DNA of 64,000 nucleotides from Actinomycetes bacterium (GTDB lineage Bacteria; Actinomycetota; Actinomycetes; Actinomycetales; Microbacteriaceae). Below the pieces are notes generated by a model, which did no database searches, was not told where the DNA came from, and saw nothing but the letters and a program-made list of their open reading frames with translations. Location of the stretch: positions 4,417 to 68,416 of the forward strand of contig JAEYZI010000087.1 in NCBI GenBank assembly GCA_023428065.1, given 5' to 3'. The stretch's first letter is position 1; each line of letters begins with the position of its first letter. The position numbers were made by a program, and so were the translations under genes. Below, piece by piece: positions 40,502 through 49,319 of the stretch.

Positions 40502-41548
40502 ATGCCGCAGCCGGACGCGCCTCCCGGCGTCTCCTACGTCATGCCGGTGCTCAACGAGGTTGCCTACATCGCCGATGCCGTGCGATCCGTGCTCGCGCAG
40601 GAGTACGACGGCCCCGTCGAGCTCATCCTCGCGCTCGGCCCCTCGACCGACGGCACGGCGGATGTCGTGGCCGGGCTCGTCGCGGAGGACCCCCGCATCC
40701 GCGTCGTCGAGAACCCCGGCATGGACATCCCCATCGGACTCAACCTCGCGATCGACGCCGCGCGTCACCCCGTCATCGTGCGGGTCGACGCGCACACGGA
40801 GCTGTCGCCCGGCTACACCGCGCGCGGCGTCGAGACGCTCGCCCGCACGGGCGCGGCGAGCGTCGGCGGCGTCATGGCGGCGGCGGGCAAGCCCGGCGTG
40901 CAGGCGGCCATCGCGCGCGCCTACAACAGCCGCTTCGGCCTCGGGGGCGCGAGCTACCACGACGACGACGCCGTCGAGGAGGGCCCTGCGGAATCCGCCT
41001 ACCTCGGCGTCATGGATGCCGCCCTGCTGCGCGAGGTGGGCGGCTACGACACCACCCTGCGCCGCGGTGAGGACTGGGAGCTCAACTTCCGACTCCGCAA
41101 CGCCGGGCACCTCGTGTGGTTCGACCCGGCCCTGCAGGTGCGGTACTGGCCCCGCTCGAGCTGGGGCGCGCTCGCGCGGCAGTTCTGGGCGACCGGGGTC
41201 TGGCGCGGGGAGCTCGTGCGCCGCCTCGGGGCGCGCAACTCGCTGCGCTACTTCGCGCCGCCGCTCTTCGTCGTCGACCTCGCGCTGTGCGTGATCCTCG
41301 CGCCGATCCTCGCGACGGGTCTCGTGAGCGGATGGCTCGCGTGGGTCCTCGCGCTCGCCTACCTCGGTCCCGTGCTCTACCTCGCCCTGCTCGGTGTGGC
41401 AGCGGTGCGCTCGCCGGGGAGAGCGCTCGACAGGCTCCGCGTCGCGGTGGCCATCGCGATCATGCACGTGAGCTGGGGCTCCGGCTTCATCGTCGGCGTC
41501 ACCCGCGGCGCCCGTGACGCCGTCGACACCTCGCGCACCGAGTCCTGA
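40502..41548 (+). CDS. Glycosyltransferase family 2 (succinoglycan ExoA-like), membrane-associated
   Basis: 348 residues. The GT-A domain has SYVMPVLNEVAYIADAV, a DxD-type RVDAHTEL, and a later EDWELNFRLR acceptor motif. Three C-terminal membrane helices (from FAPPLFVVDLALCVILAPILA) anchor it. AGGAGG precedes ATG 40502; the ATG at 40436 is shadow. It probably adds a sugar to a lipid-linked cell-surface polymer. Its stop directly abuts the stop of the convergent TagF-like gene. Confidence 0.9.
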   Translation: MPQPDAPPGVSYVMPVLNEVAYIADAVRSVLAQEYDGPVELILALGPSTDGTADVVAGLVAEDPRIRVVENPGMDIPIGLNLAIDAARHPVIVRVDAHTELSPGYTARGVETLARTGAASVGGVMAAAGKPGVQAAIARAYNSRFGLGGASYHDDDAVEEGPAESAYLGVMDAALLREVGGYDTTLRRGEDWELNFRLRNAGHLVWFDPALQVRYWPRSSWGALARQFWATGVWRGELVRRLGARNSLRYFAPPLFVVDLALCVILAPILATGLVSGWLAWVLALAYLGPVLYLALLGVAAVRSPGRALDRLRVAVAIAIMHVSWGSGFIVGVTRGARDAVDTSRTES

Positions 41549-44323
41549 CTAGAGCCAGCCCGCGTCGATCATGCGCTGCACGACCCGGCGGCCGGCGTCG
41601 CCGTCGTCGAGCGGCGTGAACCGCTCGCGCCAGCGGCTCGCCTGCCGCCGGTAGCGGCTGCGCGCGATGTCGGCATCCGCGATCGCGTCGAGCAGCTCCT
41701 CGCGCGTGCGCACGACGGGTCCCGGGGCCTCCGCGAGCAGGTCGAAGTAGAAGCCGCGCAGGTCGGAGCTGTAGTGGGCGAGGTCGGGCGTGAAGAACAC
41801 GACCGGCCGGCCGGTCGCCGCGAAGTCGAACATGACGGAGGAGTAGTCGGTCACGAGCACGTCCGAGACCTCGAGCAGGTCGGCGACGTTGGGGTAGCTC
41901 GTGACGTCGATGAGGCCGTCGGCCTCGAGGTCGCGTCCGTAGCGCAGGGTCCGCGAGTGCCCGCGCACGAGCAGCACGTGATCCTCGCCGAGCTCGCGCG
42001 CGAAGCTCGTGAGGTCGAGGTAGTCGACCATCTCGGTGCGGTCGTCTCGCCACGTCGGCGCGTAGAGCACGACGCGGGCGCCCTCCGGGATGCCGACCGC
42101 GCGCCGGATGCCGTCCGCGTCCGCGCCGGAGACGAGGCGGTCGTTGCGGGGGTAGCCCTCGTCCCACGTGCCGCGCGTGAAGGCGTACGCCGAGCGGAAG
42201 ATGCGCGCGCTGTAGGCGTTCTGGGCGAGCAGCGCGTCCCAGCGGCGGCTCTCGCGTCGCACCGCGATGCGCGTGCGCAGCCCGACGTTCGGACGGTCCA
42301 GACCGAGCCTTTTGAGCATCGTGCCGTGCCAGGTCTGCAGCACGTGCTGGTGCGGGCGGCGCCGGTAGCGCTTGCGCAGCCAGTCGTTGACGATGAGCAC
42401 GCGTGCGGCCGCACGCACGCGCCACCACTCGCGACTGCCCTCGATGAGCCGGATGTCGCCCTCGGGGACCGCGACCGACCCGTCGACGACGCTCCAGTAC
42501 CGGCCAACGTCGGGCCGCATCCGGCGCAGGGTGCGCGCGATGCCGAGGGGGTTGTCGGAGGCCGACTGACCGTAGAAGCTCTCGAGGAAGACGGCGTCCT
42601 CGGGGCGCGCGGCGCCGCGACGGTAGGCGCGTTCGAGCCGTCGCTGGTTGCGGGGGCCGATCTCGTCCGGGGCGAGCGGCGGCGACACGCGCAGTGCGAG
42701 TCCCCCCGCCGACGCGCGGAGCTCGGCGTGGAAGAGCGGATGCGCGAACCGTTCGGGCAGCTCGGTCTCGACGACGAGGCGGCTCGTCGGGATCGCACCC
42801 TCGAGCGTGACGCGGTACTCGCCCGACGGCAGGGCGAGCCCCGCGACCCCCCAGCGCTCGGCGAGCAGCGGCAGGCGAACGCTCAGGCTGCCGCCCACCC
42901 CGACAGGCGCGTCGACGCGCGCGCGGGACCCCTCGAGCCGCACCGTCTCGACGCGACGTACGGGCTCGGCGACCGTGAGCCGCAGGGCGGGGCCGTCGGC
43001 GCCCTCCTCGAACGCGGCCTCGACGACGCGCGCGCGGGGGAGGCGCCCGTCGGGCACATGCCCGTCGGTCGGTGCGCCCGTGCGCGCGAGGATCTCCGCG
43101 AGGACGCGCTCGGCGCTGCGCCCGTCGAGCCGGTCGATGTGCTCCTCGCGCAGCCACACCGTGTGGTCGGCCATGCGTCGACCCAGCTCGCTGTCCGACC
43201 CGGCGGCGTCGAGGTGCTCGAGCACGTGCTGCCACCGGTTGACGTAGCGGTCGTCGCTGAAGATGCGGTAGTTCTCGTAGAGCCCCCGCCTGCGGGCGTA
43301 CACCTCCACGTCCGGCGCGAAGAACACGACGGGGCCGTCGGTGAGGGCGTAGTCGTAGGCGATCGACGAGTAGTCGGTGACGAGCACGTCGATGCCGGCG
43401 AGCGCGGGCGTGACGTCGACGAGCTCGCGCACGCCGAGCATGCGGATGCGGTCGGAGACGGCGGGGCCGGCGGCGTAGTCGCCGAGGCCCAGCGGGTGCG
43501 CGCGCACGAGCAGCACGGCGTCGCGCGCCTCGAGCCAGCGGGCGATCATCTGCCACTCCTCGGCCGTCGGGGCGCCCGGGTCGACGCCGCCGTCGCGCCA
43601 CGTCGGCGCGTAGAGCACGACCCGCGTGGCGTCGTCGAGCGGCCCCGTGGCGTCGGCGAGCAGCATGCGCGCATCCGCCCGCACCTCGGCCGGGTCGCGC
43701 GCGAGCAGGGCGTCGTCGCGGATGTCGCCGAGGGCGGGGATGCGGTCCGGCCGCACGCCGAAGGCCGAGGCGATGCGCGGGGCGACGAGCTCGGAGGCGA
43801 CCGGGAACAGGTCGATGCCGCGGCCCGCGACACGGTAGGCGCGTGCGAGGAGCGCGCGCACGTAGCGGTGGTCGGGCACGCCGCGCACCCGCAGCGTCGC
43901 GGGGGAGTCGAGGTGCAGCTTCTTGAGCGGGATGCCGTGCCACAGCTGCACGACGAAGGCGCCGCTCGTGGCGTAGCGGTTGACGTCGCCGTAGCCGTGC
44001 GTGACGACGACGACGCGCGCGCGGAGGGTGAGCCAGAACCCGCGCCACGATCCCTTGAGGGCGGCGTCGAGCCCGCGGGAGAGCGCCTCGCCGAGCTCGG
44101 CATCGTCCGAGGCGAGCCACACGAGCCGTGTGCGGTCCTCGAGCCTCTCGTGGGCGAGCCGGTAGAGCGGCAGCGCTCCCTCGCCGAGCCCGATGCCGCA
44201 TCCGAAGACCCACAGTCGCGCAGTGCGGGGCACCAGCAACGCGGCAAGCGCGCCGAGAGCGTAGAGCGGCAGGCGGAGCAGCTTTCGGGCGTTGCCGGCG
44301 CCGAAGGTGAAGGTCGCAGGCAT
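41549..44323 (-). CDS. Two-domain CDP-glycerol glycerophosphotransferase (TagF-like tandem fusion)
   Basis: 924 residues holding two PF04464-type domains. The N-terminal unit has VVVTHGYGDVNRY, LWHGIPLKKLHLD, VVLYAPTWRDGG and VLVTDYSSIAYDY. The C-terminal unit has FLESFYGQSASDNP, TWHGTMLKRLGLD, VVLYAPTWRDDR and VLVTDYSSVMFDF. A beta-rich linker of about 130 residues joins them. A hydrophobic N terminus (LLRLPLYALGALAALLVPR) would associate with the membrane. It should polymerise glycerol- or other polyol-phosphate units onto a lipid-linked primer. ATG 44323 follows CAGAAT by seven bases. Confidence 0.9.
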   Translation of the reverse strand: MPATFTFGAGNARKLLRLPLYALGALAALLVPRTARLWVFGCGIGLGEGALPLYRLAHERLEDRTRLVWLASDDAELGEALSRGLDAALKGSWRGFWLTLRARVVVVTHGYGDVNRYATSGAFVVQLWHGIPLKKLHLDSPATLRVRGVPDHRYVRALLARAYRVAGRGIDLFPVASELVAPRIASAFGVRPDRIPALGDIRDDALLARDPAEVRADARMLLADATGPLDDATRVVLYAPTWRDGGVDPGAPTAEEWQMIARWLEARDAVLLVRAHPLGLGDYAAGPAVSDRIRMLGVRELVDVTPALAGIDVLVTDYSSIAYDYALTDGPVVFFAPDVEVYARRRGLYENYRIFSDDRYVNRWQHVLEHLDAAGSDSELGRRMADHTVWLREEHIDRLDGRSAERVLAEILARTGAPTDGHVPDGRLPRARVVEAAFEEGADGPALRLTVAEPVRRVETVRLEGSRARVDAPVGVGGSLSVRLPLLAERWGVAGLALPSGEYRVTLEGAIPTSRLVVETELPERFAHPLFHAELRASAGGLALRVSPPLAPDEIGPRNQRRLERAYRRGAARPEDAVFLESFYGQSASDNPLGIARTLRRMRPDVGRYWSVVDGSVAVPEGDIRLIEGSREWWRVRAAARVLIVNDWLRKRYRRRPHQHVLQTWHGTMLKRLGLDRPNVGLRTRIAVRRESRRWDALLAQNAYSARIFRSAYAFTRGTWDEGYPRNDRLVSGADADGIRRAVGIPEGARVVLYAPTWRDDRTEMVDYLDLTSFARELGEDHVLLVRGHSRTLRYGRDLEADGLIDVTSYPNVADLLEVSDVLVTDYSSVMFDFAATGRPVVFFTPDLAHYSSDLRGFYFDLLAEAPGPVVRTREELLDAIADADIARSRYRRQASRWRERFTPLDDGDAGRRVVQRMIDAGWL

Positions 44324-44479
44324 CGGCACGATTCTGTCACGCGGGCCATGCGCGGCGGCGGATGCGGTCGCGGCGCGGCAACCGATCGGTAACGATGGCG
44401 GGCGGCGGTCGGTGCGCGCAGACGGCGGCTGATGTAATTGTTCGGGCGCCCCCGGCGCCGGCTGACGGGGAGGACACGG

Positions 44480-45781
44480 ATGGGCATCGCGAGCGACCTC
44501 AAGGCGGCCCGCAAGGTGCTGACCAACGCGGTGCGTTCGCGCGCCACGCGCCGTGAGCTCGCGCACCGCATCGAGACCGAGGGCACGGGCGAGCCCGCCG
44601 AGGTCGAGATCGCCGTCTATTTCGCCGACACGCGCGTGAACCTCTACCAGATCCGTCAGTGGTACGCGCCCCTCGCCGAGCTCGCGAAGCGGCATCCGGT
44701 GACGATCCTCACCCGCAGCCCCGGGGCGACCCTCACCCTCAAGGACGAGGCCCCCGTGCCCGTGGTCTACTGCCGCAAGGTCACCGACCTCGAGGCGTTC
44801 GTCGGGCGCCACGACGTGCGCATCGTGTTCTACGTCAACCAGAACATGAAGAACTTCCAGATGTTCCGGTACGCGCGCATGTGGCACGTGTTCATCAACC
44901 ACGGCGAGTCCGACAAGATGTACATGACCACCAACCAGTTCAAGGCCTACGACTTCGCCCTCGTCGCCGGCCAGGCGGCGGTCGACCGTCTCTCGAAGAA
45001 GCTCTGGGGCTACGACGTCGCGACGAAGGCGATCCCGATCGGGCGCCCGCAGGCCGACCACTTCGCGGGCGAGGTGCCGTATCCCCACGACGACCGCACG
45101 GTCGTCCTCTACGCGCCCACGTGGGAGGGGGACCGCCCGGCGGCCGCGTACGGCTCGATCGCGTCGCACGGCGAGGCGATCGCGAACGCGGTGCTCGCCT
45201 CGCCCGCGCACCGGCTCGTGTACCGCCCGCATCCGCGGTCCGGCGTCATCGACCCCGCGTACCGCGAGGCCAACGAGCGCATCATCGCCGCGATCGCCGC
45301 CGCCAACGCCGCCGACCCGAGCGCGCACCACGTCTACGATGACGGCCCCCAGCTCGGCTGGCAACTCGCCGACGCCGACGTCGCGATCACCGACATCTCG
45401 GCGATGGTGTACGACCGGCTCGCGGTGGGCAAGCCGATCCTCGTGGCGCGCCCCGCGTCGCCCGCCGCGGAGATCGACGAACAGGGCTACCTCGGCGCGG
45501 CCGAGTGGCTCACCGCCGAGGACGCCCCGGATGTGCTCGTGGCCGTCGACCGGGCGCTCACCGACCCCGAGGCGCGCGAGAAGCTCGCCTTCTGGTCGAA
45601 CCACCACTTCGGCGACACGTCGCCCGGCGCGGCCACCGCCCGCTTCCACGCCGCAGTCGATCGGCTCATGGCCGAGTGGGACCGCTACGCGGCCCTGCAC
45701 GCGACCGACCCGCGCACCTCCGAGTCGGATCCGTTCGACGAGGAGGAGGACGAGGAGGGCATGCCCTCCTCGGGCGACTGA
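44480..45781 (+). CDS. CDP-glycerol glycerophosphotransferase family protein (single TagB/TagF-like domain)
   Basis: 433 residues. N-terminal EIAVYFADTRVNLYQIRQWY, then MWHVFINHGESDKMY (catalytic His region), VVLYAPTWEGDRPAAAYGS, and VAITDISAMVYDRLAVGKPILVARP, the usual VTDYSS motif here changed to ITDISA. The acidic C terminus (DEEEDEEG) is disordered. GGGAGG precedes ATG 44480. It is divergent from the fused TagF gene. It may act as primase (TagB-like) or in a variant polyol-phosphate transfer. Confidence 0.88.
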   Translation: MGIASDLKAARKVLTNAVRSRATRRELAHRIETEGTGEPAEVEIAVYFADTRVNLYQIRQWYAPLAELAKRHPVTILTRSPGATLTLKDEAPVPVVYCRKVTDLEAFVGRHDVRIVFYVNQNMKNFQMFRYARMWHVFINHGESDKMYMTTNQFKAYDFALVAGQAAVDRLSKKLWGYDVATKAIPIGRPQADHFAGEVPYPHDDRTVVLYAPTWEGDRPAAAYGSIASHGEAIANAVLASPAHRLVYRPHPRSGVIDPAYREANERIIAAIAAANAADPSAHHVYDDGPQLGWQLADADVAITDISAMVYDRLAVGKPILVARPASPAAEIDEQGYLGAAEWLTAEDAPDVLVAVDRALTDPEAREKLAFWSNHHFGDTSPGAATARFHAAVDRLMAEWDRYAALHATDPRTSESDPFDEEEDEEGMPSSGD

Positions 45782-45815
45782 CCCGTTGACGAGCTCGAAC
45801 TCGTCGGCCGAGGCG

Positions 45816-46700
45816 TCACGCGGAGGGCGGCGGCGGAGCACTCCGCCTCGCGGCGCGCAGGGCCCGGCGCTCACCCGCCGCGACCGCGCGCACCGCCCGC
45901 CGGGTGGCGCGGGGACCCGGTGCCACGACCTTGGGCTGCGTGCTCGCGGGGAAGACCGTCGGCGGCGGACCGAACGCCGTGCGCGCCGTCTTCACCACGC
46001 GGCGCCCGAGGATCTGGTTCGCGGCGCCGCCGACGACCGCTCCGACCCCGAACGGCAGCACCCTGCCGACGATGCCGCCCCCCGCCGAGGCGAGCATGCG
46101 GGGCAGGTACACCTTGCGCACGCGGTCCATGAACTGCGCGACGGCCGTGCGCGGCAGGCTCTTGGCGATGAGCGTGCCCCAGAATTCGGTCTTGTCGGGA
46201 CCGCGCCCCGTGGCCTGGCCCGCGAACTGCGTGATGAGCTCCTGCGACGCCCCGCCCACGACCATCGCGAGCACAAGCGCCCGACCCCGCTCGGGGTCGT
46301 CCACGGGGATGCCGTGCAACTCCGCGACGGACTGGGCGAAGAGCGCGGTCGACTCGAGGAAGAGCACCGTCTCCGCGCCGGAGATCGCGAGGGCAGCGCC
46401 CGTGCCGACCGCGGGCACGGCCGCCGCCACCCCGACGCCGGCTCCGCTCGTCGTCACCGTCGTGAGGTACCGCCGCTCGAGGATGAGCAGCACCTGCTCG
46501 GGCGTCGCATCCGGGTACTTCGACCGGATGCCGCGCAGGTGCGCGAGCACGGCCGGACGGTGCACCGACATGACCCGGTCGAGGATCTGGTCCACGCGCG
46601 ACGTGCTCGCGGGAGGCGCGGACGCGCCGGGCTCGGGAGGAGCGGGCACGATCCGATCCTCGGATGCCGCGGTCTCGGGACCGTGCACGGAGTCGGTCAT
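45816..46700 (-). CDS. Conserved hypothetical protein with glycine-rich hydrophobic segments (EcsC-like?)
   Basis: 294 residues. A Pro-rich N terminus is followed by a helical VDQILDRVMSVHRPAVLAHL, then hydrophobic VGVAAAVPAVGTGAALAISGAE and GGGIVGRVLPFGVGAVVGGAAN, resembling membrane-inserting EcsC-family segments. A basic tail (RATRRAVRAVAAGERRALRAARRS) ends it. TAGCGT is six bases before ATG 46700 (leaderless). It lies between teichoic-type genes on the same strand as TagGH, but a functional link is not shown. Confidence 0.65.
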   Translation of the reverse strand: MTDSVHGPETAASEDRIVPAPPEPGASAPPASTSRVDQILDRVMSVHRPAVLAHLRGIRSKYPDATPEQVLLILERRYLTTVTTSGAGVGVAAAVPAVGTGAALAISGAETVLFLESTALFAQSVAELHGIPVDDPERGRALVLAMVVGGASQELITQFAGQATGRGPDKTEFWGTLIAKSLPRTAVAQFMDRVRKVYLPRMLASAGGGIVGRVLPFGVGAVVGGAANQILGRRVVKTARTAFGPPPTVFPASTQPKVVAPGPRATRRAVRAVAAGERRALRAARRSAPPPPSA

Positions 46701-46746
46701 GCCTCCACGCTACGCGGCACGCCCCCCGCGCACCACGACGAGGGGC

Positions 46747-47499
46747 TCACGCGCCGTAGTCGGCGTTGTAGCGGTCGACGACCTCGCGAATGGGGGCGTC
46801 GAGCACGAGCGCACCCTTGTCGAGGTAGAGGCCGCGCGTGCAGAAGCGCAGCAGGTCGCGCTCGCTGTGCGAGACGAAGAACAGCGTGCGGCCGCCCGCG
46901 AGCAGCTCCTCGATGCGCGTGTAGCACTTCTCACGGAACGCCTTGTCGCCCACCGCGAGCACCTCGTCGACGAGGATGATGGGCTCCTCCAGTCGCGAGA
47001 TGACGGCGAACGCGATGCGCACCTTCATGCCGCTCGACAGGTGCTTGTAGGGGGTGTCGACGAAGTCGGCGATCTCGGCGAACTCGATGATCTCGTCGAA
47101 GCGCTCGTCGATCTCGCGGCGCGTCATCCCGTGCAGGCCCGCCGTGAGGTAGACGTTGTCGCGCACCGAGAGGTCGTTGACGAACCCGCCCGTGATCTCG
47201 ATGAGCGGCGCGACGCCCTCGCGCACCTCGACGCGCCCCTCGTCGGGGTAGACGACCTGCGCGACGAGTTTGAGCAGGGTCGACTTGCCCTGGCCGTTGC
47301 GTCCGACGACGCCGATGGCCTCGCCCGCGCGCACCTCGAAGTCGACGCCGCGCAGCGCCCAGAACTCTCCCGGCCGCGTGCGGCGATCCCGCCCGGCGAA
47401 GAGGTCCTTGAAGCTGCGCCGCGACGAGCGGTTGCGCTTGAAGCGGATGCCGGCCCCCGTCACCGCGATGACGACGTCGCCCGGCTGCTCGGCCGCCAT
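46747..47499 (-). CDS. Teichoic-acid-type ABC exporter ATP-binding protein (TagH/RfbE-like)
   Basis: 250 residues. Walker A GVVGRNGQGKSTLLK, signature HLSSGMKVRIAFAV, Walker B PIILVDEVLAVGD, switch His in FFVSHSERD. The LIEITGGFVNDLSVRDNVYL segment is characteristic of polysaccharide/teichoic acid exporters of the TagH/Wzt group. The C-terminal carbohydrate-binding extension of longer homologues is absent. The ATG overlaps the permease stop (ATGA), so the exporter subunits are coupled. Confidence 0.92.
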   Translation of the reverse strand: MAAEQPGDVVIAVTGAGIRFKRNRSSRRSFKDLFAGRDRRTRPGEFWALRGVDFEVRAGEAIGVVGRNGQGKSTLLKLVAQVVYPDEGRVEVREGVAPLIEITGGFVNDLSVRDNVYLTAGLHGMTRREIDERFDEIIEFAEIADFVDTPYKHLSSGMKVRIAFAVISRLEEPIILVDEVLAVGDKAFREKCYTRIEELLAGGRTLFFVSHSERDLLRFCTRGLYLDKGALVLDAPIREVVDRYNADYGA

Positions 47500-48320
47500 C
47501 AGATCTCCTTCAGCACGGTGCGGATGGTGCGGCGGAAGACGGCGGCGCCGATTCCGAGGGCGACGAGCGACATCGCGGCGGACACCACGACCGCGAACCA
47601 GTCGAGCTCGCTTGGGAAGAACGCCGCGCGGTAGAGCGAGAAGATGCCCGTGAGCGGGTTGAACGCGCCCCAGAAATGGAAGTCGATGGGGGTCGTGGGG
47701 AGGTCGCGGATGCCGTAGATGATCGGCGACGCGTAGAACACGAACCGCAGGGCGAGCTTCACGGCGCGCTCGAGGTCGCGGAAGAACACGACGAGCGGGG
47801 CGACGATGAGACCGATCCCGACGGTGAGCACCGCCTGCAGCACGATCGCGAGGAGGGACCACACGGCCTCCCAGTGCAGCTGCGCGGGCGTCGCGGTCCA
47901 CTGGCTGATGATCGCGAAGATCGCGATGACGGGGATGCTCGCGACGAACTCGATGCCCTTGGAGAGCACGAGCCGCGTGACCCAGATCGTGCGGGGGATC
48001 GTCGTCGACCGGATGAGCTTGGCCTCGCGGGTGAAGGCGCGGGTGGAGTCGGACACGGCGCCCGTGAACCACATCCACGGCAGGAGCCCCGCGAGGAGGA
48101 AGACGATGTAGGGCTCCTCGCCGACACCCCGTCCGAAGACCTGGGTGAAGACGAACCAGTAGATGCCCGCCATGACGAGCGGGTCGAGCACCGACCAGAC
48201 GTAGCCGAGCGCCGACGTCGAGTAGCGCACTTTGAGGTCGCGCGTGGTCAGGAGCCACAGGGATCGCCGGTACCGCGTGAACGGCGACCAGTCGCGTCGG
48301 GAGAGCGCGGCGGAGGTCAC
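47499..48320 (-). CDS. Teichoic-acid-type ABC exporter permease (TagG/Wzm-like)
   Basis: 273 residues, six membrane helices of the ABC2 type (LLTTRDLKVRYSTSALGYVW and WSVLDPLVMAGIYWFVFTQVF are hallmarks of TagG/RfbD exporters). It moves lipid-linked wall polymer across the membrane with the ATPase downstream. GTG 48320 lies six bases after a TAGATT box (48332-48327), so this exporter has its own leaderless promoter between it and the nucleotidyltransferase gene. Confidence 0.92.
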   Translation of the reverse strand: MTSAALSRRDWSPFTRYRRSLWLLTTRDLKVRYSTSALGYVWSVLDPLVMAGIYWFVFTQVFGRGVGEEPYIVFLLAGLLPWMWFTGAVSDSTRAFTREAKLIRSTTIPRTIWVTRLVLSKGIEFVASIPVIAIFAIISQWTATPAQLHWEAVWSLLAIVLQAVLTVGIGLIVAPLVVFFRDLERAVKLALRFVFYASPIIYGIRDLPTTPIDFHFWGAFNPLTGIFSLYRAAFFPSELDWFAVVVSAAMSLVALGIGAAVFRRTIRTVLKEI

Positions 48321-48378
48321 CGCATCAATCTATGTCTTTTGACGCCCCGCGATCATGCGCGGCGCGCGCCCCCGAGCC

Positions 48379-49071
48379 TCAGACGAAGAGGTTCGCCCGC
48401 TCGAGGTCCTCGGCGAAGTCGACCTCGATCGCGTACAGGTCGGAGATGTCGACCGGCTGGAACCGTACGCCGTCGTGCTCGATGGCGAGCTCGATGCCGC
48501 GCTCGAAGTAGTCCTGCGCGTCGACGCGGTGGAGCTGGCGCACGAGGGCGGCCTTGTCGCGGCTCGACACGAAGTTGATGCCGACGGCCTCGCCGAGCCC
48601 GCCGCGCACGGTCTTCGAGAGCTCCTTGATGTGGCCGGTCTCGTCGATCGTGTACTTGACCTCCTCGTCGGACACCTTGGAGGTGTTGACGGTGACGAAG
48701 CTCTGGTCGCGGGCGACGAGGTCGCCGGCGCGCACGAGTGCTTCGGGGTCGAACACGACGTCGCCGTTCATCCACAGCACGGGCGCGTCCTTCGTGGACT
48801 GCAGGGCGCGCAGGAGGCTCTTGGACGTGTTGGTCTGGTCGTACGCCTCGTTGTAGACGAAGTCGGCGGCCGGGAAGGCCTCGATGATGTGCTCGAGCTT
48901 GTAGCCGACGACGATCGTGACCTTGACGTCGCGACCGAACGCCTGGTGGATGTTGTCGAACTGCTGCTGCATGATCGTGCGGCCGTCGCTCAGCTCGGTG
49001 AGGGGCTTCGGCAGCGAACGGCCCAGGCGGCTGCCCATGCCTGCGGCAAGGATCACGATCTGGGTGGTCAC
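48379..49071 (-). CDS. LicC-like sugar/polyol/choline-phosphate nucleotidyltransferase
   Basis: 230 residues. N-terminal VILAAGMGSRLGRSLPKPLTEL is the NTP-transferase signature with the catalytic Lys of PKPL; WMNGDVVFDPEAL holds the metal-binding Asp. The short single-domain form matches LicC-type phosphocholine cytidylyltransferases and related CDP/UDP-precursor enzymes. It would supply an activated building block for the wall polymer exported by TagGH. GTG 49071 has AGGAG six bases upstream. Confidence 0.85.
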   Translation of the reverse strand: MTTQIVILAAGMGSRLGRSLPKPLTELSDGRTIMQQQFDNIHQAFGRDVKVTIVVGYKLEHIIEAFPAADFVYNEAYDQTNTSKSLLRALQSTKDAPVLWMNGDVVFDPEALVRAGDLVARDQSFVTVNTSKVSDEEVKYTIDETGHIKELSKTVRGGLGEAVGINFVSSRDKAALVRQLHRVDAQDYFERGIELAIEHDGVRFQPVDISDLYAIEVDFAEDLERANLFV

Positions 49072-49319
49072 GGGGGTCTCCTCGAAGTGTCGGTGCGCGG
49101 GTTCCGTTCATCCAGATGTCACCCGCGCGTCGTAGTAGGGACACGCCGTTGTGCTGCGTGAGAGTTTATCGGCGAGCCATGAGAAGTCGCGGTGAGTTCA
49201 CCGTTCGTTCTCGTTTCGTGATAACCCTGCCCGGAACCGCCCCGCGTCGAGTCATCCCCGAGGATGAATCTCCTGAGGTCTCGTCAGGCGGCTCCCCGTC
49301 GTGTTGATACGGTTGGCCG
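49072..49319. promoter_or_regulatory. Divergent promoter region of nucleotidyltransferase and ABC transporter
   Basis: On the minus strand a TAAACT -10 box (49168-49163) faces the nucleotidyltransferase gene; a perfect CGGTGA-GT-TCACCG palindrome (49190-49203) sits about where its -35 would be. A TCATCC-CCGA-GGATGA hairpin occupies 49252-49267. On the plus strand TACGGT (49308-49313) lies six bases before the GTG at 49320. The palindromes are candidate operators without a known protein. Confidence 0.5.

Noticed and set aside
41499..44213. 904-residue minus-strand frame alongside the TagF fusion
   Set aside because: Same strand but different frame from the real gene; no conserved motifs, while the other frame has four TagF motifs.
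41774..44392. 872-residue plus-strand frame opposite the TagF fusion
   Set aside because: Antisense shadow of the transferase gene; no recognisable domain or ribosome site.
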